Shown here: in pieces, positions 29,760 through 37,113 of the stretch
Layout of the letters: every line of letters begins with the position of its first letter
Position numbering within the stretch: the first letter of the stretch is position 1
Assembly (NCBI GenBank): GCA_021774735.1
Contig: JAJFIS010000022.1
Span: 124,001-188,000, forward strand
DNA: 64,000 nucleotides
Direction of reading: 5' to 3'
Origin: Alphaproteobacteria bacterium
GTDB taxonomy: Bacteria; Pseudomonadota; Alphaproteobacteria; Sphingomonadales; Kordiimonadaceae
Translations under genes and position numbers: made by a program
The notes under the pieces: model-generated
Seen by the model: the letters and a program-made list of their open reading frames with translations, nothing else
What the model was told of the DNA's origin: nothing
The model's database searches: none

Positions 29760-30953
29760 TTAAGCAGATGGGGCACCATTTTCAGACCAGTCTGTTAAGG
29801 CCTCGTCCAAAATAGTAATCGCTTTATCCACATCACCCTCATCAATAATCAGTGGCGGCAGGAAACGCAGAACGCTGTCACCCGCTGGGGCAGCGACCAG
29901 CCCGCGTGCCACTAAATCCGGTACCGCAAGGCGGGGTTCAACCGCTGGCATTTGAAGCCCGAGCATTAACCCCTTACCGCGCACTTGTTTGATCCAACTC
30001 GGATGCCGCTGACGCAAACCTTCCAGCCTGCCGCGCAGCAATTCGGCAATATTCACCACTTTATCCATAAAGCCTGGTGCCAACATTACATCCAGCACGG
30101 CATTGCCCACTGCCATGGCGAGAGGATTGCCGCCATATGTAGTGCCGTGGGTGCCTGCGGTCATGCCACTGGCCGCATCTTCTGTGGCTAAAACCGCACC
30201 AATGGGGAAGCCACCGCCGATACCCTTGGCGCAGGCCACAATATCGGGGGTAATGTCTGCCCATTCAAAAGCAAACAACTTGCCTGTGCGGCCCATGCCA
30301 CATTGAATTTCATCAAAAACGAGCAACAGGCCATGTTCATCGGCTATTGCCCGAAGCGCCTGCAAGGTCTCTAGCGGAATGGGGCGAATGCCGCCTTCGC
30401 CTTGAACTGGCTCAACCATAATACCGCCCGTTTCTGGCGTGATGGCGGCGCGTACCGCGTCAAGGTCACAAAAGGGCACCACATCAAAGCCATCGGGCAA
30501 TGGGTCAAAGCCGTATATTAGCTTTTCTTGACCCGCAGCAGCGATGCCTGCAAGGGTGCGCCCGTGGAAGGCAGAAGCAAAAGTAACTATGCGGAACTTG
30601 CCTTTATTGCCTTTATCAAAATGATATTTGCGGACCATCTTAATCGCTAATTCGATCGATTCAGCCCCCGAATTAGAGAAAAAAACCGTATCGGCAAAAG
30701 TCTCGGCTACTAGACGTTCGGCCATATGTTGCTGACCCAGGATCTCAAACAGGTTGGATACATGCCATATTTTTTCGGCTTGTTCCTGAACCGCTTTCAC
30801 AAGTGCTGGATGGGCGTGGCCCAAAGCATTCACCCCGATGCCCGAATAAAAATCGAGATATTCCTTGCCATCAGCGTCAAATAAGCTAGTGCCACTGCCC
30901 CGTTCAAAGGATATTGGCATACGTCTGTATGTTGGCAATAAAGGCGTGATCAC
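29760..30953 (-). CDS. argD: Acetylornithine aminotransferase
   Basis: ArgD, 397 residues, is a class III PLP enzyme that transaminates N-acetylglutamate semialdehyde to N-acetylornithine; many also act on succinyl-diaminopimelate in lysine synthesis. The PLP lysine lies in CAKGIGGGFPIGAVLA, with the DEIQCGMGRTGKLFA segment before it and FFSNSGAESIELAIKM nearer the N-terminus. The start is a GTG with AGGAG 9 bases upstream. It heads the argD-argF-hslO operon. No anomaly. Confidence 0.96.
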   Translation of the reverse strand: MITPLLPTYRRMPISFERGSGTSLFDADGKEYLDFYSGIGVNALGHAHPALVKAVQEQAEKIWHVSNLFEILGQQHMAERLVAETFADTVFFSNSGAESIELAIKMVRKYHFDKGNKGKFRIVTFASAFHGRTLAGIAAAGQEKLIYGFDPLPDGFDVVPFCDLDAVRAAITPETGGIMVEPVQGEGGIRPIPLETLQALRAIADEHGLLLVFDEIQCGMGRTGKLFAFEWADITPDIVACAKGIGGGFPIGAVLATEDAASGMTAGTHGTTYGGNPLAMAVGNAVLDVMLAPGFMDKVVNIAELLRGRLEGLRQRHPSWIKQVRGKGLMLGLQMPAVEPRLAVPDLVARGLVAAPAGDSVLRFLPPLIIDEGDVDKAITILDEALTDWSENGAPSA

Positions 30954-31062
30954 GGTTCCGGCTCCTGAAGTTTTATATGTTTTTATTGCGTCAGTTTATC
31001 GAAATGGTCTCTAAAGTTTAATCGCATGGGGTACGCTCCCCTTGCAAGTCCGATTTACTATT

Positions 31063-31914
31063 TTATGCTTTCAGGCGATATCCGCGCTTAAAAATAAAAT
31101 GAGTCACGCCCCAAAGCACAATATTTAAAATAAGAATATAGATAGCACCGACCATTAAATCGCTGTCATGACGGCCAATGAAGCCAAAGCGAAAACCATC
31201 AATCATATAGAAAAATGGATTGACCTTTGAAATGCTCTGGTACAGCGGGTCAAGCCGCTCGATGCTGTAAAAGGTGCCAGAAAGTAAGGTCAAAGGCGCA
31301 ATGACAAAATTTGTAATCGACGATGAATGGTCGAACTTTTCGGCCCAAATGCCCGTAAGAACCCCAACCAGTGACATCATTAAAGTGGCTGAAATCGCAA
31401 AATAGATCACGGCCCACCATGCATGGATGCTAATGCTGATGCTTGGAATGGCCCAAAAGGCAAAAGCGACGCTAAGCCCAACGAACAAACCGCGTGCAAT
31501 GCCCCCAACCACGAAACCGATGGTTAGCTCAGATGCACTGAGCGGCGGCATAAGCACATCAACGATGTTGCCTTGAATTTTACCGATTAAAATCGATGAA
31601 CTGGTATTGGCAAAAGAATTTTGCAACATCGCCATCACCATCAAACCGGGCGCGAGAAAGGTGGAAAACTCCATGCCCGCAACCACACGGCCACTACCGC
31701 CCAGTGCCACGGTGAAGATAATCATGAATAAAATTGTTGTTACCGCAGGTGCCGCAAGCGTTTGCACCCAAATTTTCATGAAACGCCATGTTTCTTTTTG
31801 AAATAAAGTCCAGAGGCCCATCCAGTTTATCGCACCGATTCGCCGTGCCTCAACCGTTCCCGGCAAAGGGAAGCCGGGCGGGGTGTGGCTATGGGTCTGA
31901 TCTGTGGTGGACAT
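31063..31914 (-). CDS. ABC-2 type transporter permease
   Basis: A 283-residue inner-membrane protein with about six hydrophobic helices and the ABC-2 arrangement (LFQKETWRFMKIWVQTLAAP near the start, NPFFYMIDGFRFGFIG near the end). It resembles YadH-like permeases that pair with a YadG-like ATPase, but no ATPase gene adjoins it here, so the partner must be elsewhere. AGGAGG lies 7 bases before the ATG. It is divergent from gcrA and downstream of nothing on its strand, so it forms its own unit. Substrate unknown; relatives move lipids, polysaccharides or drugs. Confidence 0.88.
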   Translation of the reverse strand: MSTTDQTHSHTPPGFPLPGTVEARRIGAINWMGLWTLFQKETWRFMKIWVQTLAAPAVTTILFMIIFTVALGGSGRVVAGMEFSTFLAPGLMVMAMLQNSFANTSSSILIGKIQGNIVDVLMPPLSASELTIGFVVGGIARGLFVGLSVAFAFWAIPSISISIHAWWAVIYFAISATLMMSLVGVLTGIWAEKFDHSSSITNFVIAPLTLLSGTFYSIERLDPLYQSISKVNPFFYMIDGFRFGFIGRHDSDLMVGAIYILILNIVLWGVTHFIFKRGYRLKA

Positions 31915-32076
31915 GAGCTTGCCTCCTGATAAATAATGCTAATAAGCAGATATGTGCTACATAAATTGCAATTGATACTGATAGTGAGCCATTGAGCGCT
32001 TGGCAAGCCCTGCCTTTAAGCGCTATAGGATGGGGTAAGCAGGCCAAACGGCCTATAAACTAACAAAGGATGACAA

Positions 32077-32487
32077 ATGGCCTGGACGGATGCCCGAATT
32101 GATGTACTGCGTAAACTTTGGACCGAAGGTCTAAGCGCCAGCCAAATAGCTAAAGAGCTTGGTGAGAATGTTACTCGCAATGCCGTAATTGGCAAGGCCC
32201 ACCGCTTGGGACTGGAAAAACGCCCGAGCCCCGTGAAGTCAGAAAAAACCAAAAAGCCGGCAGCGCCAAAGAAGGTCGTCAAAAAGGCGACGAGCAGTAT
32301 GGTGACCCTGCTGGACCTGACCGACCGCATGTGCAAATGGCCTATTGGCCATCCGGGCGAAGAGAACTTTCATTTTTGCGGCAAAAATTCCCAAGCTGGT
32401 ATGCCCTATTGCAGCAGCCATTGCCGGGAAGCTTACCAAGCACAGCCACCCCGCCGAGACCGAAAGGCCCGCGCTGTCATCCGCTAA
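32077..32487 (+). CDS. gcrA: Cell cycle regulator GcrA
   Basis: GcrA, 136 residues, is an alphaproteobacterial regulator that binds sigma70 RNA polymerase and activates promoters with methylated GANTC sites. The N-terminal DNA-binding domain MAWTDARIDVLRKLWTEG...SASQIAKELG and RNAVIGKAHRLGL is well conserved. A Lys/Pro linker leads to the C-terminal domain with CKWPIGHPGEENFHFCG and YCSSHC. It is shorter than the Caulobacter protein, mainly in the linker. AAAGGA precedes the ATG. Its presence implies a CcrM-type methyltransferase elsewhere in the genome. Confidence 0.95.
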   Translation: MAWTDARIDVLRKLWTEGLSASQIAKELGENVTRNAVIGKAHRLGLEKRPSPVKSEKTKKPAAPKKVVKKATSSMVTLLDLTDRMCKWPIGHPGEENFHFCGKNSQAGMPYCSSHCREAYQAQPPRRDRKARAVIR

Positions 32488-32663
32488 CCTCAGCAAGCTT
32501 AACCTAAGTTATAACAGCCCCCACGCAGTGTCTTGGTTATGTGCCTGTATATAATTTGGCAATATTATAATAGACAACACATTCTTGTTATACCCTTGCA
32601 CGAAGCCCCTGCTCGTGGCTAAAGTAATGGACTTTTAACCATAAGACAGCAGGGAAATTTAGA

Positions 32664-33113
32664 ATGAAAAAGACACTATTAATTGCCAGTGGCGCATTTA
32701 TGATTGCTGCCTCCACCATCAGTTTAGCTGAAGATACTAAGCCTGACCCCAGCATTGCATACCGCCACCACGCCATGGAACTAACCAAAGATTCGCTTAT
32801 TTCCATGTTTGGAATTGCAAAAGGCAAAGTGCCAGCGAGCGAGCTCGTAATCCACATGAATGTTATGGCCGCATCTGCTGCATCTGCCCAAGCGGCTTTC
32901 AGCAAGAAAGCCCCCGGCGGCAAAACGTTGGATTCTGCATGGGAAAACTGGGAAGATTTCTCCAAGCGAATGGATAAATATGTAGCGGACACAGCCGCTT
33001 TTGCCGCAACAGCGGACAAAGATGATGCAACGCAAAACGCGGCCTTTAAGCAGGTGTTATCAAATTGCAAAGCCTGCCACGACAAATATCGTCAAGAGAT
33101 GAAACGCCATTAA
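32664..33113 (+). CDS. Cytochrome c' (class II c-type cytochrome)
   Basis: This 149-residue periplasmic protein has a signal peptide (KKTLLIASGAFMIAASTISLA) and then a four-helix-bundle-like sequence of about 127 residues. A single C-terminal heme site C135-K-A-C138-H139 is the class II layout. Such proteins bind NO or act as electron carriers. In the longer helix MELTKDSLISMFGIAKGK a Met stands where low-spin cytochromes c-556 have their sixth ligand, so a c-556-like protein is possible. GCAGGGAAA precedes the ATG. A likely terminator follows. A cytochrome b is encoded 700 bases away on the other strand and could be its electron donor. Confidence 0.9.
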   Translation: MKKTLLIASGAFMIAASTISLAEDTKPDPSIAYRHHAMELTKDSLISMFGIAKGKVPASELVIHMNVMAASAASAQAAFSKKAPGGKTLDSAWENWEDFSKRMDKYVADTAAFAATADKDDATQNAAFKQVLSNCKACHDKYRQEMKRH

Positions 33114-33160
33114 TGGCATCAGTTTAAAGCAAAGATATACTATTTTGCCAGAAAAACATG

Positions 33161-33192
33161 GAGGGTATGCTGGTTTCAGGGTACCCTTTTTA
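33161..33192 (+). terminator. Possible terminator between cytochrome c' and the HD-domain gene
   Basis: AGGGTA (33162-33167) can pair with TACCCT (33182-33187) across a 14-base loop, followed by TTTT. The stem is short, and AGGGTACCCT is itself a palindrome, so the call is moderate. The ribosome site of the next gene begins only 14 bases later. Confidence 0.45.
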
Positions 33193-33214
33193 CATTGAGT
33201 AATTGGAGAGCCAA

Positions 33215-33802
33215 ATGGACGGATCAAATGAGAAACGCGCAAGCTTTAAAGCCATGGATGTTGGCACAGCTGAAGATTGGGCCATCATTGGCAGCCATTT
33301 CCCCGAGTTTGTTGGTGGCCTTGCGGACCGGATTTTGAAGCATTTGAAAATTCTTGAAGGCGATTATGGTGGCTTTCCCATCGACCGTTACCAACATAGC
33401 CTGCAAACCGCGACCCGCGCCCACAAGGATGGCCGCGACGAAGCTTATGTGGTTATGGCACTTCTGCATGATATTGGCGATACGTTAGCGTCCCTCAATC
33501 ACCCCGATATTGCGGCGGCAATATTAAAACCTTTTGTCTCAGAGGAATTGCACTGGATTGTTAAAAATCATGGTGTTTTCCAAGGGTATTACTTCTTTGA
33601 ATATTTAGGGCTGGACAAAAATATCAGGGACCAATTTGCAGGACATAAACATTATGATGCTTGCAAAGATTTCTGCGCGCTTTATGATCAAACGGCTTTT
33701 GACCCAGACTATGAAAGCTTACCGATTGAGTTTTTTGAACCGATGGTCAAACGGCTTTTCGCAGCACCCATTAATTCAATGTATATCGCGGAAGATGATT
33801 AA
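33215..33802 (+). CDS. HD-domain protein resembling the mixed-valent diiron oxygenase PhnZ
   Basis: A 195-residue protein with an HD-type metal site: H61 (RYQHSLQTA), H85-D86 (ALLHDIGD), H96 (LNHPDIA), H119 (VKNHGVF) and D158 (LYDQTAF). Aligned by eye to PhnZ as I remember it, these six coincide with the diiron ligands H34, H58, D59, H80, H104 and D161, and Y51 coincides with the PhnZ tyrosine Y24 that is displaced on substrate binding. PhnZ Glu27 and His62, which contact the phosphonate, are Phe and Asp here, so another substrate is likely. No phosphonate gene is nearby. The ATG at 33215 is chosen because TTGGAGAG lies 4 bases upstream. It could alternatively be an ordinary HD phosphohydrolase. 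Confidence 0.75.
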   Translation: MDGSNEKRASFKAMDVGTAEDWAIIGSHFPEFVGGLADRILKHLKILEGDYGGFPIDRYQHSLQTATRAHKDGRDEAYVVMALLHDIGDTLASLNHPDIAAAILKPFVSEELHWIVKNHGVFQGYYFFEYLGLDKNIRDQFAGHKHYDACKDFCALYDQTAFDPDYESLPIEFFEPMVKRLFAAPINSMYIAEDD

Positions 33803-33820
33803 ATTAACGCAAGCTCAGCT

Positions 33821-34474
33821 TTAAAATATCGACAAACACACCAAGCCACCAGTAGCGATAAACAACAATATTGCCCACAAACTGCTGCGTGATTTAGGTG
33901 CCGCTGCTAGAACTTGGTCAGGATTTACACTTTTCCAGCCTGTTATCATTGGGCGCACGAGATTTATTTTTTTTACCAGCGTATAAAATATGATCGCCGC
34001 TATATGGAGCCCGACAAGGCCTATAAGGCTATAACCCACAATGCGGTGAATGGCGGTGATAAGCCCCGCATAATCCCCCGCCTTGGGTGACAGTGGGCCT
34101 TCAAAGAACATAGCATCAGTGGCAAACAAGCCCATACATGACTGCACCAACAACAAAAGCAGCATCAGCATCACGCTCCAGCCACCTATAGGGTTATGGC
34201 CGTAAGTTTCAGCCCCTTTGCCCCTAATATGGGCCAATGTCGCCTTAGGCCCGCGTAAAAACTGCGAAAAGCGCGCCGTGTCGCTGCCGATAAACCCCCA
34301 AAATATACGGAACAATACTAAGATTAAAATCGTAATGCCGCTAATACGGTGCATGTCGTCATAGCCAGTCATTATCTTGTCTTGAAAGGCGGAAAAAACT
34401 GAAAATCCAAATGCCACGACAAGCGCCCAATGAAATAATCGCACGGTGATATCCCATACCTTCACCCTGCCCAT
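33821..34474 (-). CDS. Cytochrome b561-like membrane protein
   Basis: This 217-residue di-heme cytochrome b of the Ni/Fe-hydrogenase b-type or YceI-associated kind starts KVWDITVRLFHWALVVAFGF with the first heme His. Further histidines lie in DDMHRISG, ITAIHRIVGY and VGLHIAAI, within four main transmembrane helices, plus one C-terminal helix. It would carry electrons between the quinone pool and a periplasmic carrier. Its start lies one base after the E1-beta stop on the same strand, so it may be cotranscribed with the dehydrogenase genes, an odd pairing. The cytochrome c' at 32.7 kb is a candidate acceptor. Confidence 0.85.
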   Translation of the reverse strand: MGRVKVWDITVRLFHWALVVAFGFSVFSAFQDKIMTGYDDMHRISGITILILVLFRIFWGFIGSDTARFSQFLRGPKATLAHIRGKGAETYGHNPIGGWSVMLMLLLLLVQSCMGLFATDAMFFEGPLSPKAGDYAGLITAIHRIVGYSLIGLVGLHIAAIIFYTLVKKINLVRPMITGWKSVNPDQVLAAAPKSRSSLWAILLFIATGGLVCLSIF

Positions 34475-34475
34475 A

Positions 34476-35456
34476 TTAATTCCCCGCCATTAGCCGTTTT
34501 GCAGCTTGCAAAATATCAGAAACTTGAGGCAGCCAAGCATTTTCCGCAGCCGGCGCATAAGGGACAGGTGTATGCGGCGGTGTCACCATCGCTATGGGGG
34601 CCTTTAGGGCTTTAAAACACTCGGCCTGAACTTGCGCTGCTATATCAGCCGCTATGCCACAACGGGCAGCACCCTCATCAACCACCAATAAGCGCCCTGT
34701 TTTGGCGACACTTGCTATTATACTGTCCAAATCAAGGGGGCTTGTAGTGCGGGGATCAATTATCTCAATATGGATACCCTCATCACCAAGTTGCTCGGCG
34801 GCCTCCACGGCAGGCTTCACCATTGCCGATGTCGCCACAACAGTCATATCGCTACCGGAACGAATAACCTTAACCTCACCAAAAGGAATGGGTATTATCT
34901 CCTCAGTTACCGCGCCTAAATCCCCGTAAAGGCCTTTATGCTCAATGAAAACCACAGGGCCATCATCCGCCAACGCGGTAAGCAGCAAACCAGCGGCATC
35001 AACACCGTTTGACGGCATAACCACTTTTAAGCCCGCAATGCTGGTGACAAGATGCGCCAGCGATTGGCTGTGCATAGCGCCTGAGCTGTCCCCCGCGCCC
35101 ATAGTCGTGCGAATAACCAATGGTAATTTCAGCCGCCCACCCGATAAGAACCGCGCTTTAGCTGCTTGATTTAATATCTGGTCAAAGCATACGCCCATGA
35201 AGTCATTGAACATTATTTCCACCACCGGCCTTAGCCCTGTCATCGCGGCACCAACCGCCATGCCAACAAAGGCTGTCTCTGATATGGGCATATCCATTAC
35301 CCGTTTAGGGCCATATATTTCCCGCAAGCCTGATGTAACCCCAAATACACTTTCACTAATGTCTTCACCGAGCAAAATGACATTTGTGTCTTCTGCCATA
35401 GCTTGGTTCAAAGCTTGGTTTAAAGCGGCTGCATATGTCTGGTTGCCAGCGGTCAT
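34476..35456 (-). CDS. 2-oxoacid dehydrogenase E1 component, beta subunit
   Basis: A 326-residue protein with the transketolase-like pyrimidine domain of E1 beta: INQAMAEDTNVILLGEDISE near the start, FGVTSGLREIYG, then the PRVMD/PISETAFVGMA region, and a C-terminal transketolase domain with IDPRTTSPLDL and LLVVDEGAARCG. With E1 alpha it forms an alpha2beta2 thiamine-diphosphate enzyme. The sequence looks like the acetoin/pyruvate dehydrogenase E1 group; neither E2 nor E3 is in the window, so the substrate is open. It overlaps the alpha gene by 4 bases. Confidence 0.9.
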   Translation of the reverse strand: MTAGNQTYAAALNQALNQAMAEDTNVILLGEDISESVFGVTSGLREIYGPKRVMDMPISETAFVGMAVGAAMTGLRPVVEIMFNDFMGVCFDQILNQAAKARFLSGGRLKLPLVIRTTMGAGDSSGAMHSQSLAHLVTSIAGLKVVMPSNGVDAAGLLLTALADDGPVVFIEHKGLYGDLGAVTEEIIPIPFGEVKVIRSGSDMTVVATSAMVKPAVEAAEQLGDEGIHIEIIDPRTTSPLDLDSIIASVAKTGRLLVVDEGAARCGIAADIAAQVQAECFKALKAPIAMVTPPHTPVPYAPAAENAWLPQVSDILQAAKRLMAGN

Positions 35457-36412
35457 AAGTCAGCCTTCAATGCTACAGACTGCAGCTGCTGCTCACTCGC
35501 TTCTGGACTTGCGAGCGCTCTCACAAAAGCATTTTCAACATCCGCACCTTCGCCTGCCTCAATCACCCGAAGTTGGTTATCTTCCGCGCCCATTTTCAAT
35601 AGATATTCCCGCATATGAGTATACGGATCATCCATATCACTGGCCGTTTCTGCGCGCCCATCCCCGTGGAAATGACCCCCGAGACGCTGGCATTCAAATT
35701 CAATCAACGCCGGTTGCTTGTGCTCCCGCACCCATTTTATCATGCGCTCAGCGCCTTCAACCACCCGGTTCACATCAATGCCTTTAATCAGTTCTGCTGG
35801 CATAGCAAGCGCCCTAGCTCGTGCGGTTATTCCCGGACCTGCACTAACATCATCACTTGCGGTTGCTTGTGCTACGCCGTTGTTCTCCACAATAAATAAT
35901 AAGGGCAAGCCCATAACGGTAGCTAAATTCATCGTCTCCATAACCGCGCCTTGGTTGATGGCACCATCGCCGAAGAAGGTCACCGCAATGCCGCCCGTGG
36001 CGAGAGTTTTTGCCGAAAGCGCCGCCCCTGCCGCCAGCGGTACTTGCGCTCCGACAATACCATTGGAGCATAGAAAGCCGTGGTCCGGGTCAATGATATG
36101 CTGAGTGCCACCCATGCCCGATGACAAGCCGCCACCACGCCCCATCAATTCAGCAAACAAAGGTTCCATCGGAACACCAACGGCCAAAGCAGCTGCGTGG
36201 CTGCGGTGGGAACCAGTTATACGGTCAATATTGGGATCAAGCTGGCTACAGACACCAACCGCGATCGCTTCGCCGCCATGAGACAAGTGTGGCAAACCCG
36301 GCACCAAGGCTTGGTCACGCGCATGAGCTACCTTATTTTCAAACAGCCGGATGCGGATCATTGCAGCAAATAACCCTAGCTTTTGGTCTATATTTTGAAT
36401 GGTATTTTCCAA
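35453..36412 (-). CDS. 2-oxoacid dehydrogenase E1 component, alpha subunit
   Basis: This 319-residue thiamine-diphosphate-binding E1 alpha has the motif GDGAINQGAVMETMNLA...NN, HLSHGGEAIAVG near the N-terminus and the SHRSHAAALAVGVP loop. The family includes pyruvate, acetoin and branched-chain E1 enzymes; the lack of adjacent E2/E3 and the size favour the acetoin/AcoA type, without proof. The reading starts at TTG (36412) without a good ribosome site; the ATG at 36361 would remove 17 residues but cut into the first helix. It is divergent from sufR, with an IscR-type operator between them, so iron-sulfur status may affect both sides. Confidence 0.88.
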   Translation of the reverse strand: MENTIQNIDQKLGLFAAMIRIRLFENKVAHARDQALVPGLPHLSHGGEAIAVGVCSQLDPNIDRITGSHRSHAAALAVGVPMEPLFAELMGRGGGLSSGMGGTQHIIDPDHGFLCSNGIVGAQVPLAAGAALSAKTLATGGIAVTFFGDGAINQGAVMETMNLATVMGLPLLFIVENNGVAQATASDDVSAGPGITARARALAMPAELIKGIDVNRVVEGAERMIKWVREHKQPALIEFECQRLGGHFHGDGRAETASDMDDPYTHMREYLLKMGAEDNQLRVIEAGEGADVENAFVRALASPEASEQQLQSVALKADL

Positions 36413-36492
36413 TTTATTGATAATCCCATAACTAAAAAATCAGTTTACACTATTTTTTTGCCTGATATAGGCATAAGTCAGTCTTATAACCA

Positions 36493-36521
36493 TTGACAAG
36501 CCCCGCCATCATCGCCATATG
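36493..36521 (+). promoter_or_regulatory. Possible sigma70 promoter of the suf operon
   Basis: TTGACA (36493-36498) is followed after 17 bases by CATATG (36516-36521), a perfect -35 with a weaker -10. The IscR-like operator begins two bases downstream and would cover the start point, which suits repression. The call rests on consensus and position only. Confidence 0.4.
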
Positions 36522-36522
36522 A

Positions 36523-36547
36523 AAACATGACTGATTTAGTCAGATAT
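36523..36547 (+). promoter_or_regulatory. IscR type 1-like operator upstream of the suf operon
   Basis: The 25-base site centres on the inverted repeat TGACT-GATTT-AGTCA (36528-36542). By eye it agrees at 22 of 25 positions with the enteric IscR type 1 consensus, including both GACT/AGTC half-sites and the flanking TAT. It lies 52 bases before the Rrf2-family gene it presumably controls. Family knowledge predicts that the [2Fe-2S]-loaded regulator represses the operon here and lets go under iron limitation or oxidative stress. Confidence 0.75.
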
Positions 36548-36598
36548 ATGCTATATTTGGTTTAAAGGTCAAAAAATGAACCATATTAGGACAATATC

Positions 36599-37072
36599 AT
36601 GATCAGATTAACAAACCTTGCTGACTATGCGGTTGTGCTTATGTGCCAGTTTCCAAGTGACGCTGATTATAAAGCGAGCGCGGTTGATTTGGCGGAGGCC
36701 ACTGAACTGCCGGTGCCAAGCGTGGCAAAAATATTAAACGCCTTGGCCCGGGCTGGCCTTCTGGCGTCCCATAGGGGCTTGAAAGGCGGCTTTTCGCTTA
36801 ACCGCCAAGCTGTTGACATTACCGTGGCGGATATCATTGAAGCTGTTGACGGACCTATATCACTGACCCACTGCGTTGACACCGACCATAGTGATTGTTC
36901 AGTAGAAACTGTCTGCGCCATGAAGTCGCATTGGCAAACTATTAATGGGGCTGTAAGAGGGGCGCTCGACAGTATTTTGCTCGCTGACATCAATATGCAA
37001 TCAAGCGGTTTGATGGCGGCACAACAATTAGAGAAAAAATCAGCTGAAGCACTAATTGCGAACAATGGATAG
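36599..37072 (+). CDS. Rrf2-family Fe-S cluster regulator of the SUF system (IscR/SufR-like)
   Basis: This 157-residue winged-helix protein opens with MIRLTNLADYAVVLMC as Rrf2 proteins do, and has the recognition region PVPSVAKILNALARAGLLASHRGLKGGFSL. Three cysteines (LTHCVD, SDCSVE, VCAMK) in the loop after the DNA-binding domain match the Fe-S ligands of IscR. It heads the sufB-C-D-S-T-A run, 41 bases before sufB, and an IscR-like operator lies just upstream, so autoregulation is likely. AGGACA precedes the ATG. It belongs to the SUF-associated regulator group found in proteobacteria. Confidence 0.92.
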   Translation: MIRLTNLADYAVVLMCQFPSDADYKASAVDLAEATELPVPSVAKILNALARAGLLASHRGLKGGFSLNRQAVDITVADIIEAVDGPISLTHCVDTDHSDCSVETVCAMKSHWQTINGAVRGALDSILLADINMQSSGLMAAQQLEKKSAEALIANNG

Positions 37073-37113
37073 GTACATGTTACTGAAAAATTTTGACATT
37101 GAGGAGAATGGCC

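Noticed and set aside
31028-31041. GGGG-TACGCT-CCCC hairpin after the ABC-2 permease gene as a terminator
   Set aside because: Reading the minus strand it is not followed by a T run; on the plus strand it precedes no transcript end.
33203-33214. TTG at 33203 as start of the HD-domain protein
   Set aside because: The TTG is embedded in the TTGGAGAG ribosome site that serves the ATG at 33215.
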